From: Pseudomonadota bacterium
Lineage (GTDB): Bacteria > Pseudomonadota > Gammaproteobacteria > Burkholderiales > Rhodocyclaceae
Length of the DNA stretch: 32,351 nt
NCBI GenBank assembly: GCA_018261895.1
Contig: JAGTRT010000032.1
Span: 1-32,351 of the forward strand
Direction of reading: 5' to 3'
The notes beneath the pieces were generated by a model. The model was not told where the DNA came from. It did not search any database and saw nothing but the letters and a program-made list of their open reading frames with translations. Shown piece after piece: positions 17,183 through 24,860 of this stretch (positions within the stretch are counted from its first letter, which is position 1; every line of letters starts with the position of its first letter). A program made the translations under genes and the position numbers.

Positions 17183-17470
17183 TCATGCCGGTTTTACGAC
17201 GATGTCGCCGCCGATGATCTGCGCCTGGCAGGCCAGACGGTGGCCGCGCGGGGCCAGGTTGTCCTTGAGCACCTGGTCTTCGAGGATGCTCGGCGGGGCG
17301 AGGTTTTCGCCGCCCGAGACGATCTTCGTCAGGCAGGTGCAGCACTCGCCTTCGCGGCAGCCGTAGGTGATGCCGGCGCCGACTTTTTCCGAGACTTCGA
17401 TGAGTCGGGTGCCGGCCGGTACGGTGACCGATACGCCGATATCTTCGAAGGTGACTTTGGCTTTAGGCAT
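17183..17470 (-). CDS. [2Fe-2S] ferredoxin
   Basis: 95 residues with a plant/adrenodoxin-type ligand set: CREGECCTCLTKI and, after 36 residues or so, RLACQAQI. An additional cysteine sits in the loop (ECCTC). The start MPKAKVTFEDIGVSVTVPAGTRLIEV forms the beta-grasp. It is a cytoplasmic one-electron carrier. It follows the flavodiiron gene by 18 bases, so that protein is a possible electron partner, as is nitrogenase or cofactor assembly. AGGGGG lies just before the ATG. Confidence 0.88.
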   Translation of the reverse strand: MPKAKVTFEDIGVSVTVPAGTRLIEVSEKVGAGITYGCREGECCTCLTKIVSGGENLAPPSILEDQVLKDNLAPRGHRLACQAQIIGGDIVVKPA

Positions 17471-17488
17471 GTTTGTTCCCCCTGGTTG

Positions 17489-18760
17489 TTATGCGAGCGT
17501 CGCCAAATCGACTTCGCGGTGTTCGACCCGGCCGGTCAGGTGACGGGCCAGTTGTTCGCCGAGATCCCGGCAGGCTTCGAGTTCGGACGCATCCGGGACT
17601 AGCTTGATGCGCAGGCCTTCGACGGGAACCCGCATCTTGAGTCCGCGCAGGCGGTCCTCGATGAGGCGCACGGCTTCGCCACTCCAGCCATACGAGCCGA
17701 ACGCGGCGCCGAGCTTGCCCTTGACGTTGACCGTGGTCAGCGAGGACAGCACGTCCCAGATCGGCTTGACCGCATCGGCGTTGATCGTCGGGCTGCCGAA
17801 GGCCAGGCCGTCGGCTTCCTCGATGAGATCGGTGAAGATGCCCGATTCGCCACCTTCGAGGTCGTAGAGCGAAACGCGCACGCCACCGATGGCTTCGGCG
17901 CCGGCCGCGAGCGATTCCGCCATGCGCCGGGTGTTGCCGTAGGCCGAGATGTAGAAGACGACCAGCGTCTTTTCGCTGCGCGCCTCGTTGAACAGGCGCG
18001 GCGTCGCCAGTTCGCGATAGCGATGCACGTAGTCGCGCGGCGCATGGCGCAGGATGGGGCCATGCGCGGGCGCGATCAGGTTGATCTCGAGCGGCTCGAT
18101 GAGCGCGATGGCGTCGAGCACATACTCGCGGAACGGCCGCATGATGTGCGCGTAGTAGTACTCGAAGGAAAAACGGAAATCGCCCACCGTGTCGTTGAAC
18201 AGGCGGGCGTCGCAGAAGTGGCAGCCGAAGATGTCGCCGGTGAACAGCAGGCCATCCTCGACCAGATACGTGCACTGCGTATCCGGCCAGTGCAGGTAGG
18301 GCGTGTGCAGGAAGCGCAGGGTGCGGCCGCCGAGATCGACTTCGTCGTCGGTCGTCACCGGGATGTATTCGGGCGGCTTCTCGCCGGTTGGCTTGAGCAG
18401 CGCTTTCAACATCATCTGCGCCCGGCTCGACAGATAGACCTTGGCCTGCGGGGCGCGCTTCAAGAGTTCGGGCAGGGCGCCGCTGTGGTCCGGTTCGAGG
18501 TGGTTGAGGACGATGGTGGTGATTTCGTCGTAACGGGCCACCGATTCGAGTCGACGGAAGAAATCGTCGGCGAAGTTTTCCTTCACCGTGTCGATGATCG
18601 CCACGCCGTTGTCGCCGCGCACCACGTACGAGTTGTAGCTCGTGCCGTTGGCCGTCTTGAGGATGATGTCGAAACTCCGCAGATGCGGGTCGAGGGCGCC
18701 CACCCAGTGGACGCCCGGCGCAATTTCTACGGCGAGATCAGTGACTGCCGCAGCGGCCAT
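17489..18760 (-). CDS. Flavodiiron protein (FprA family, oxygen/NO reductase)
   Basis: 423 residues. The N-terminal metallo-beta-lactamase-like domain has the di-iron motif HLEPDH (residues 87-92) and GDIFGCH; the C-terminal flavodoxin domain starts YISAYGNTRRMAE and includes GSYGWSGEAVRLIED. It takes electrons from a ferredoxin or rubredoxin and reduces oxygen to water or NO to N2O in the cytoplasm; no rubredoxin domain is fused. The ATG at 18760 has GAGGAAG before it and overlaps the upstream gene by 23 bases; a start at 18781 is less likely. Inside the nif operon, its likely task is removing oxygen near nitrogenase. Confidence 0.9.
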   Translation of the reverse strand: MAAAAVTDLAVEIAPGVHWVGALDPHLRSFDIILKTANGTSYNSYVVRGDNGVAIIDTVKENFADDFFRRLESVARYDEITTIVLNHLEPDHSGALPELLKRAPQAKVYLSSRAQMMLKALLKPTGEKPPEYIPVTTDDEVDLGGRTLRFLHTPYLHWPDTQCTYLVEDGLLFTGDIFGCHFCDARLFNDTVGDFRFSFEYYYAHIMRPFREYVLDAIALIEPLEINLIAPAHGPILRHAPRDYVHRYRELATPRLFNEARSEKTLVVFYISAYGNTRRMAESLAAGAEAIGGVRVSLYDLEGGESGIFTDLIEEADGLAFGSPTINADAVKPIWDVLSSLTTVNVKGKLGAAFGSYGWSGEAVRLIEDRLRGLKMRVPVEGLRIKLVPDASELEACRDLGEQLARHLTGRVEHREVDLATLA

Positions 18761-19217
18761 CGTGGCCTTCCTCGTCCTCATGGTCGTGCGCGTGGCTGCC
18801 GCAGCTGCCGTGTCCTTCCGGACCGTGCACGCAAGCCTCGATGTTGCCTTCCGGCAGGTCGATATTCTTCAAGCCGATCCAGGCGTCCACGGCGGCGATG
18901 TCGAAACCGACCAGGCGCTCCTCGCCGACTTCCATCAGCGGGCGGCGAATGAGCAGCGGGTTTTCGAGCAGCAGGTGCAGGGCGTCCTCGAAGCCGAGAT
19001 TCTCAGGCACGATTTCGCCCGACTTGACGGCCGGTGCCGCCTGGTTGAACCAGCTGGCAATCGGCAACTGGCCCAGGAAGGCAAGCAGCCGGTCGGCCGT
19101 CCAGGCTTCGGTTTTCAGGCTCTTGGCCTGGACGGTGTGGCCGGCGGCAGCGAGCAGGGTCTTCTGGCGAAGGTTGCCCTTGCAGCCGGGTTTTTCATAA
19201 AACGTGACAACGGCCAT
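18738..19217 (-). CDS. Nitrogenase-associated ArsC/Spx-like protein (NifO-like) with His/Cys-rich tail
   Basis: 159 residues. The first 110 are thioredoxin-fold ArsC-like (VTFYEKPGCKGNLRQKTLLAAAGH, then RRPLMEV), matching the nitrogenase-associated ArsC-like family found beside nifB in many diazotrophs. A C-terminal tail from about residue 130 is packed with His, Cys and acidic residues (HGPEGHGSCGSHAHDHEDEE, ending RCGSH), which suggests metal binding. The single redox cysteine is in PGCKGN. The exact function is not settled; in Azotobacter NifO has been linked to molybdenum supply. The ATG directly overlaps the preceding ferredoxin stop region. Confidence 0.82.
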   Translation of the reverse strand: MAVVTFYEKPGCKGNLRQKTLLAAAGHTVQAKSLKTEAWTADRLLAFLGQLPIASWFNQAAPAVKSGEIVPENLGFEDALHLLLENPLLIRRPLMEVGEERLVGFDIAAVDAWIGLKNIDLPEGNIEACVHGPEGHGSCGSHAHDHEDEEGHDGRCGSH

Positions 19218-19495
19218 TACGCTGCCTCACGCCACAAGCCGAATTCCTTCAGCTTTTCGATCGGAATGCCGGTCAGCGACCCGGGCGGGTTCAGGAACTC
19301 GCCCAGTTCATTGACGATGGCCATTTCGATCGGGCAGATCGCGGCGCATTGCGGCACGCCGTGATCGCCCAGGCACTCCGTGCACTTCCCGTCGTCGATC
19401 AGGAAGTGCGGGGTGTCCTGGTAGATCGCATCGTTCGGGCAGACATCGACGCAGGCCCAACAATTGACACAGGATTGGGTGATTTGCAGTGCCAT
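19217..19495 (-). CDS. fdxN: 2[4Fe-4S] ferredoxin, FdxN-type
   Basis: 92 residues. The first cluster motif is CVNCWACVDVCP (residues 9-20). The second, CTECLGDHGVPQCAAICP, has the widened spacing typical of nifB-linked ferredoxins. It is a low-potential cytoplasmic electron carrier, known in related species to feed NifB or nitrogenase reduction. It begins directly after the nifB stop and is certainly co-transcribed. Confidence 0.92.
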   Translation of the reverse strand: MALQITQSCVNCWACVDVCPNDAIYQDTPHFLIDDGKCTECLGDHGVPQCAAICPIEMAIVNELGEFLNPPGSLTGIPIEKLKEFGLWREAA

Positions 19496-21004
19496 TTACG
19501 CCACCTTCTTGCTGTCGGCTGCGGGACTCAACTTGCCGGTCGCCGCGATTTCCTTGTAGACCGCCATGACGGCTTCCTCGATCGGCTCCATCGCGTGTTC
19601 GCCGTTCGGCGCGATGCCGGCGGCTTCCAGCTTGCCCCAGGGCTCGTAGCCGATCTTGGAGCAGAGCACGACCTCGCAGCCTTCGAGCACGCGGATGTTG
19701 CGGTCGAGCAGGGATTCCGTCGCGCCTTCGTCGACCACGTCGCCATCTCCGCAGGAATCCATGCCGCCGCAGTACAACTCGGTCTTGCGATGGCTGAGGA
19801 AGCGGACGCCAGACGGCGAGGCTTCGTAGATCAGGAACTCCTTGGCATGCCCGAAGTGTTCGGCCACGACGCCGTTCTTGCCGGCAACGGCCATGAGCAC
19901 CGGGCGGGCATCGGCCGGAACGCCGAGGTCGGCGGGTTTCGGCTTGGCGTTGCCGCGCTTGGCTTCGAGCTGCTCGATAATCGAGTCGTGCACTTCCTTG
20001 CGGCGGACCATGGCGGCTTCGTAATCGACCTCCATGACGTCGATCTTGTCCATGGTGAACTCGTCGCCCCGGTCTTCGCCGAGCAGGCCGACCGCATCGG
20101 CACGGCACTGGCGGCAGTGGCGCATCATCGCCATGTCGCCGGCACAGGCGTCCTGCAGATCCTGCAGTTGCTCCGGCGTCGGTTCCGGCTGTTCCATGAT
20201 GCCGAAGTAGGTGCCGTGCTCGGGTTCGGCGATGAGCGGCATGACGTTGTGCAGGAAGGCGCCCTTGGCCTTGACGATCTTCGACACTTCCTTGAGGTGC
20301 TCGTCGTTGATGCCCGGGATGAGCACCGAATTGACCTTCACCAGGATGCCGCGATCGGTCAGCATCTGCAGACCCTTCTGCTGCTGCTCGATGAGGATGC
20401 GGGCCGCCTCGACGCCGGTGATGCGCTTGTTCTCCCAGTAAATCCACGGGTAGATCTTGGCACCCACTTCCGGATCGACGCAGTTGATCGTGATCGTCAC
20501 GTGATCGATGTTGTGCTTGGCGATTTCGTCGACGTACTGCGGCAGGTTGAGGCCGTTCGTCGACACGCACAGCTTGATGTCCGGCGCGCGCTCGGACAGC
20601 TGTTCGAAGGTTTCAAAGGTGCGCGCCGGGTTGGCCAAGGGGTCTCCGGGTCCGGCGATGCCGAGCACCGTCATCTGCGGGATCTCGGCGGCGACGGCGA
20701 GCACCTTGTTGATCGCCTGTTTCGGCGTCAGCAGCTCGGACACGACGCCCGGGCGGGATTCATTGGAGCAGTCGTACTTGCGGTTGCAGTAGTTGCACTG
20801 GATGTTGCAGGCCGGCGCGACGGCCACGTGCATGCGGGCGAAGTAGTGGTGCGCTTCTTCCGAATAGCACGGGTGGTCCTGGACCTTGGCGCGGATGTGA
20901 TCGGGCAGGTGGCCCAGGGCATCCGGCGCGGTGCCGCAGCCGCTGGATGAACAGCCGCCACCTTCAGCGGCGGGCGCAGTATTGCTGATAACGGGTAGTT
21001 CCAC
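19496..21004 (-). CDS. nifB: NifB, radical SAM FeMo-cofactor core synthase, with NifX-like C-terminal domain
   Basis: 502 residues, the long two-domain form. The radical SAM motif CNIQCNYC (Cys66, Cys70, Cys73) is followed by NRKYDC. The N-terminus carries extra cysteines (GGGCSSSGCG) that may help carry Fe-S precursors. NifB fuses two [4Fe-4S] clusters and inserts carbon from S-adenosylmethionine to make NifB-co. From about residue 365, a NifX/NafY-type cofactor-binding domain (MAVAGKNGVVAEHFGHAKEFLIYE) is fused. The start is GTG at 21004 with GAGGAG 8 bases upstream. It heads the operon behind a NifA/sigma-54 promoter. Confidence 0.97.
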   Translation of the reverse strand: MELPVISNTAPAAEGGGCSSSGCGTAPDALGHLPDHIRAKVQDHPCYSEEAHHYFARMHVAVAPACNIQCNYCNRKYDCSNESRPGVVSELLTPKQAINKVLAVAAEIPQMTVLGIAGPGDPLANPARTFETFEQLSERAPDIKLCVSTNGLNLPQYVDEIAKHNIDHVTITINCVDPEVGAKIYPWIYWENKRITGVEAARILIEQQQKGLQMLTDRGILVKVNSVLIPGINDEHLKEVSKIVKAKGAFLHNVMPLIAEPEHGTYFGIMEQPEPTPEQLQDLQDACAGDMAMMRHCRQCRADAVGLLGEDRGDEFTMDKIDVMEVDYEAAMVRRKEVHDSIIEQLEAKRGNAKPKPADLGVPADARPVLMAVAGKNGVVAEHFGHAKEFLIYEASPSGVRFLSHRKTELYCGGMDSCGDGDVVDEGATESLLDRNIRVLEGCEVVLCSKIGYEPWGKLEAAGIAPNGEHAMEPIEEAVMAVYKEIAATGKLSPAADSKKVA

Positions 21005-21039
21005 GATGTCGGCTCCTCGAATGCAGTCGGAGCCTATTC

Positions 21040-21056
21040 AGCAATCGCTGTGCCAG
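21040..21056 (-). promoter_or_regulatory. Sigma-54 promoter of nifB
   Basis: On the minus strand it reads CTGGCACAGCGATTGCT, a perfect TGGCAC-N5-TTGC. The predicted start is near 21029, leaving a 24-25 base leader before the GTG. Confidence 0.92.
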
Positions 21057-21118
21057 AGTGTGTTTTTTAATTAAATCAGCGGGTTACGATGCGTTGCCAG
21101 CGGGCGTGTTGGGCCGCT

Positions 21119-21134
21119 TGTCGCAAATGCGACA
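21119..21134 (-). promoter_or_regulatory. NifA upstream activator site of nifB
   Basis: TGTCGCAAATGCGACA is a near-perfect palindrome fitting TGT-N10-ACA. It is centred about 97 bases upstream of the predicted start. With no sigma-54 element found on the plus strand, it serves nifB rather than the small divergent gene. Confidence 0.88.
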
Positions 21135-21265
21135 GGGCCGCCAAAGGGCAGCCCGGAAGCCTTTTCGTCGACACGAACCCGCGCCGGCCTGCGTCGCCAT
21201 TTCCTTTGCCCGGCCCGCCCTATACACTGAGCGCATTTATCCCACGACCACTTGGAGAATGAAGC

Positions 21266-21472
21266 ATGCGAGGTACGTTTGAGTACAAGCTTGGCGGTAG
21301 CGGTGACGCCCTCACCGTGAATATCGATCTGGATGCCGTCTGTGCCAATGCCCTTGTTCGACTTGATCGCTACATCAACTGGGCCGACGTACTGAAATTG
21401 ACAGAAAACGATCCGGAAGCAGCCCACGCCGCCGAGCGTCTGCACACCCTCCTGCAGCACATGGGCAAATAA
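21266..21472 (+). CDS. Small acidic protein of unknown function
   Basis: 68 residues: MRGTFEYKLGGSGDALTV then NIDLDAVCANALVRLDRYINWADVLKL. It is soluble, with no known motif. TTGGAGAATGAAGC precedes the ATG, giving a usable ribosome site, and a strong terminator follows, so a real gene is likely. It is divergent from nifB; its upstream region includes the nifB activator site, but no sigma-54 element faces it. The family is not recognised. Confidence 0.6.
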   Translation: MRGTFEYKLGGSGDALTVNIDLDAVCANALVRLDRYINWADVLKLTENDPEAAHAAERLHTLLQHMGK

Positions 21473-21519
21473 AGCCCTTGCAGGGAATCTTCGGCCGGCC
21501 TCGATGCGAGCCGCCGAAT

Positions 21520-21558
21520 ATGAAGGAGCCAGGGCTTAAGCCTTGCGCTCCTTTTTTG
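21520..21558 (+). terminator. Rho-independent terminator
   Basis: AAGGAGC and GCGCTCCTT pair, with an inner GGCTTAAGCC palindrome, followed by a run of six T. It ends the 68-residue protein gene. The next 230 bases to the barrel gene stop are AT-rich with no gene seen. Confidence 0.8.
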
Positions 21559-21792
21559 TTGTGGGGGAGTGCTGCAATTCAAAAGATGCTTAGCCGGGGG
21601 GCAATCGGTTATCAAGAGACGGTTAGCGTTTCGGCAAAGTCTCCAATGAAGTTATAGCGAAGATAGAGACATCTCGCTTGCATGCTGAATATTGTTGGTA
21701 CAAGGTGTGTCCGACAGAACTCCAGAATCATACTTTTAACGCATGTATAAGGTGTCTTCGCACGCAAGTAGTAAAGAATGAATTAGCGCCGA

Positions 21793-22581
21793 TTAAAACT
21801 TGTAACCGACCTGAATGCCTAGGTTAAACGATGCGGGCTTGATGCTTTGGGTTTGCAAAAGAGTGAGCTCATCATTCACGGAGCGTAATCCCGACGCCGC
21901 GGAATTTTTTGTCTGGTATCTAACCCACTCTGCATCAGCTTTAACAAAATAGGAGGGGGTAATGAGGTATGTGGCTCCAAACCCAATCCCATAACCTCTA
22001 AACGTCGATATTGACTCGGGGTCTGTTACGACCAGATCCGCATTAAGATTGGCTCTTGAGATGGATGTAGCTGTTTTGATATTGGCCCTCATCTCATGGT
22101 ACGAAAGCTTCAAATGTCCAAGCAAATCTTTTGAAAAAGCATACCCCGGCTCCAAACCAATGAACCAGTGAGATTTCGACTCAATTTTTGTGGAAACTGA
22201 GTAAGCATTAGGAAAGTCAGCTCGATTATTGGGATTAGGGAAGTTTATAACTCCTGATTGCAGTGTGTGATCTGACTCTACAAGATCGAAACCGGCAACC
22301 ACACCCAAATGAAATACATTTGATAGTGCCTTCGTGTAGCTTGCTTGAGCGCTTGGGGTGAGCTCGACAGAGGAGTCTTTGCTGAAGCTGTATGTACCAA
22401 TCCCAGCTGCGTCTGCTGCCGCCGCAAAAAGATTGGTGTAGTTATAATTGTTACTGAGTTTCGACTGATTGGTAGAAATTGATGCTCCTAGCATCAAGGT
22501 AACCCCTTCGAAGCTTGAGCTTTGAGCCAAAGCCCCACCAGAGCAGGCAACTAACGCAACAACGGCTAGATATTTTTTCAT
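21793..22581 (-). CDS. Outer-membrane beta-barrel protein
   Basis: 262 residues. The signal peptide MKKYLAVVALVACSGGALAQ is cleaved after about residue 20. The mature protein has alternating amphipathic strands with glycine-aromatic motifs (GVTLMLGASIST, FHLGVVAGFDLVE, HWFIGLEPGYAFSK, YGIGFGATYLI), and it ends NLGIQVGYKF with the terminal Phe required for barrel insertion. AAGGAG lies 9 bases before the ATG. It is an OmpA-like/porin-family small barrel with no known ligand. The gene and its flanks are noticeably AT-richer than the neighbourhood, hinting at lateral acquisition. Confidence 0.85.
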   Translation of the reverse strand: MKKYLAVVALVACSGGALAQSSSFEGVTLMLGASISTNQSKLSNNYNYTNLFAAAADAAGIGTYSFSKDSSVELTPSAQASYTKALSNVFHLGVVAGFDLVESDHTLQSGVINFPNPNNRADFPNAYSVSTKIESKSHWFIGLEPGYAFSKDLLGHLKLSYHEMRANIKTATSISRANLNADLVVTDPESISTFRGYGIGFGATYLITPSYFVKADAEWVRYQTKNSAASGLRSVNDELTLLQTQSIKPASFNLGIQVGYKF

Positions 22582-22750
22582 TCTGCTAACTCCTTTGTGG
22601 TTACTCTTTTCAGTTGAAGATTTTAGCTTGAAAAACTGTTTGTCCGCGTTAAGCCTGAAGCTGATATCGCCGGCAAATAATCGGGTATCTGCAAAGGGCA
22701 CAAGCAGTACGTTCGTCCATCACGATCAATACGACTTAGCGTCGCTCAGC

Positions 22751-22792
22751 CACATTTCGATTTTGGCCATTTTTTCCGGTTGACCGTCAAAT
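22751..22792 (+). repeat. Dispersed 40-bp element, copy 6
   Basis: Reads CACATTTCGATTTTGGCC, ATTTTTTCC, GGTTGACCGTCAAA. It ends within a few bases of the VF530 gene stop. Confidence 0.9.
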
Positions 22793-23269
22793 TCACTTTC
22801 GCCACTTGGCCCACGGGTCGGTGTCGCTGGAGGGCGGTTTTGACGGGGCTGCCGTTCTTCTGCCCGAGCTGGTGCACTGGTTTTTTTCCTCGTCGTGTCG
22901 GGCAGCTTTTCGGGCGCGTTTCTCGCGCAGGCGCTCGGCGTCTTCCAGGCTGAGTTCGGCGGGGAGGCCGGGTTTCTGGTCGCGCGGCACGATGCGGTCG
23001 CGGGGCGGCAGTTCGAATTGCTCGGCGGAGGCGCGGGGCAGGCTCTTGTACTGGTAGAGGTAGAAGGCCTCGACCTTCTCGCGTGCCCAGTCCGTCTTTT
23101 TGAGGTACTTGACGGCGGATTCGATGCTCGGGTTTTTGTTGAAGCAGTTGATGTTGAGATACGCGAACAGAATCTCGAAGCCGTAGTGATTGACGATTTC
23201 CGTGAGCAGGTCTTTCAAGCCCACCCCGTGCAAGGGGTTGTTCTGGTAGTTGTTGATCTCGTCGTTCAT
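22793..23269 (-). CDS. VF530-family (DUF2132) protein
   Basis: 158 residues. The first 70 ([24 protein letters not shown], then [32 protein letters not shown]) match the compact helical VF530 domain, thought to bind DNA. The rest is a charged, low-complexity tail ([17 protein letters not shown]), probably disordered. The cellular role of the family is unknown. It is divergent from the Fe-S protein gene and unlikely to belong to the nif regulon. Confidence 0.82.
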   Translation of the reverse strand: MNDEINNYQNNPLHGVGLKDLLTEIVNHYGFEILFAYLNINCFNKNPSIESAVKYLKKTDWAREKVEAFYLYQYKSLPRASAEQFELPPRDRIVPRDQKPGLPAELSLEDAERLREKRARKAARHDEEKNQCTSSGRRTAAPSKPPSSDTDPWAKWRK

Positions 23270-23363
23270 GCGCTGCGCTCTTCAGGTTAAGGCTCGAATT
23301 ATCGCTCAATTGCCGCTGCCTGCAGGATGGCACGGACCGGGTTGGCGCGCTTGTGGCGGCCTT

Positions 23364-23379
23364 TGTCGCAATGTCGACA
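23364..23379 (+). promoter_or_regulatory. NifA upstream activator site of the Fe-S protein gene
   Basis: TGTCGCAATGTCGACA fits TGT-N10-ACA and shares TGTCGCAA with the two other sites. It is centred about 68 bases upstream of the predicted start. Confidence 0.8.
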
Positions 23380-23412
23380 GTCGGATTGGCTTGATTAAAA
23401 AGGGAAAAATAT

Positions 23413-23428
23413 TGGCGCCGGTCTTGCT
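23413..23428 (+). promoter_or_regulatory. Sigma-54 promoter of the Fe-S protein gene
   Basis: TGGCGCCGGTCTTGCT has GG (23414-23415) and GC (23426-23427) exactly 10 bases apart and a good TTGCT box. The predicted start, about 23439, is one base before the ATG. Confidence 0.85.
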
Positions 23429-23439
23429 TAGTGAGATTC

Positions 23440-24780
23440 ATGAAAACCTTTCTCGACTGGTCGGCCTACGACACCTACGGCATGGGCGACGCCTATGCCG
23501 GCATTCCGGCGACGGGCGGCAACTACGCCAAGGCGGTTGCCGTCTGCATGAACAATCACCAGTGTCAGCGCGACGCCAAGGGCGTCATGTGCCCGAGCTA
23601 CCGCATCACGCACGACCCGGCGCATTCGACCGGGGCGCGGGTCAAGGCCTTCAAGGCGGCGCTGAACGGCGAACTCGGCGAGCAGCCCTTCATCCATCCC
23701 GACCTGGCGGCGGCGATGGACCTTTGCGTGTCGTGCAAGGGCTGCAAGAAGGAGTGTCCGAGCTCGGTCGACATGACGCTGATCAAGACCGAATACCTGG
23801 CGCATCGCAACGAGGAGATGGGCCTGCCGCGCCGAGCGAAACTGTTCGGCGGCCTGCCGGAATGGCTGCACCGCTATCGCCGGCCGCTCGCGGCGCTGGT
23901 CCGTCTGCGTAACGCGTCGCCTTTCCTGGCCGGGCTGGTCGAGCGCCGGCTGGGCATTTCGGCCAAGCGACCGATTCCGGAGATCGTCAGCCAGCCGGTT
24001 TTTGCGAAGGCCGGGCCGGCCACGGCGCAGCGCGGCAAGGTGGTCCTCTTCGTCGATACCTTCACGCATTACTACACGCCGGAGGTGGCCGAGGCGGCGC
24101 TCGCCGTGCTCACCGCCGGCGGCTATGCCGTCGAAGTGCTGCGCCCGGCGGCGGACGATGCCGAACCTGAGCGGCCCCTGTGCTGCGGCCGAACCTACCT
24201 GTCGCAAGGCATGGTAGATGCGGCCAAGGAGGAGGGCAAGCGGGTCATGGCGGCGCTCAAGCCTGCGCTGGCCGAGGGCACGCCGATTGTCGGGCTGGAA
24301 CCGTCCTGCCTGCTCGCCTTGCGCGACGAGTTCTACAGCCTGTCGCTCGGGCCGGAGGTCGGGCAGCTCGGCAAGCAGGCCTTCCTGTTCGAGGAATTCC
24401 TCATGCGCGAGGGCAACAAGGGGCTGAAGCTCGATCTGAAGCCGATTCCCGGTGGCAAGGCGGTGGTGCATGGCCATTGTCACCAGAAGGCCTTTGGCGC
24501 CATGAAGTCGATGAAAAAAGTGCTCGGCTGGATACCCGAATTCGAGTTCGAGATCGTCGACGCCAGTTGCTGCGGCATGTCCGGCAGCTTCGGGCTGGAG
24601 GCGGAGCACTACGAGGCGTCGGTGAAGATGGGCGAACTGGCCTTGCTGCCCGCCGTGCGTTCAGCGCCGGCCGATGCGACCATCGTCGCCGATGGCTTCT
24701 CGTGTCGGCACCAGATCAAGGATGGGACGGGGCGGGATGCGGTGCACGTCGCCGTGCTGCTGGCGCGGGCGTTGGCTTGA
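23440..24780 (+). CDS. NifA-controlled Fe-S oxidoreductase subunit with two CCG domains (GlpC/HdrD-like)
   Basis: 446 residues. The N-terminus holds two [4Fe-4S] motifs, CMNNHQCQRDAKGVMCPS and CVSCKGCKKECP. The C-terminal half carries two cysteine-rich CCG domains (LCCGRTYLSQG, with EPSCLLAL; and HGHCHQKAF with DASCCGMSGSFG). This is the layout of GlpC, GlcF and the C-terminal part of the YdiJ-type 2-hydroxyacid dehydrogenases, which pass electrons from a flavoprotein to quinone or another carrier. No flavin subunit lies beside it. ATG 23440 gives MKTFLDWSAYDTYG; a GTG at 23431 would precede the predicted transcript start. NifA control suggests electron supply during nitrogen fixation. Confidence 0.85.
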   Translation: MKTFLDWSAYDTYGMGDAYAGIPATGGNYAKAVAVCMNNHQCQRDAKGVMCPSYRITHDPAHSTGARVKAFKAALNGELGEQPFIHPDLAAAMDLCVSCKGCKKECPSSVDMTLIKTEYLAHRNEEMGLPRRAKLFGGLPEWLHRYRRPLAALVRLRNASPFLAGLVERRLGISAKRPIPEIVSQPVFAKAGPATAQRGKVVLFVDTFTHYYTPEVAEAALAVLTAGGYAVEVLRPAADDAEPERPLCCGRTYLSQGMVDAAKEEGKRVMAALKPALAEGTPIVGLEPSCLLALRDEFYSLSLGPEVGQLGKQAFLFEEFLMREGNKGLKLDLKPIPGGKAVVHGHCHQKAFGAMKSMKKVLGWIPEFEFEIVDASCCGMSGSFGLEAEHYEASVKMGELALLPAVRSAPADATIVADGFSCRHQIKDGTGRDAVHVAVLLARALA

Positions 24781-24790
24781 GCCCCTGATT

Positions 24791-24853
24791 CGTCACTCCC
24801 GCGGAAGCGGGAGTCCAGGAGTGAAGTGGATTCCCGCTTCCGCGGGAATGACG
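24791..24853. repeat. REP-like palindrome, copy 2
   Basis: CGTCACTCCCGCGGAAGCGGGAGTCCAGG pairs with the later GGATTCCCGCTTCCGCGGGAATGACG. It has the same design as 17105-17172. It lies between the convergent Fe-S and NifX-like genes and could act as a bidirectional stop. Confidence 0.88.
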
Positions 24854-24860
24854 GCGGTTA

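Noticed and set aside
19349..20950. 533-residue open frame antisense to nifB
   Set aside because: Composition is typical of a mirrored frame; nifB on the other strand is certain.
22746..23441. 231-residue open frame overlapping the VF530 gene
   Set aside because: It is out of frame with the recognised VF530 domain and reads through the repeat and the regulatory region.
24196..24215. TGTCGCAA inside the Fe-S protein gene as a further NifA site
   Set aside because: The matching ACA half is missing at the required distance.
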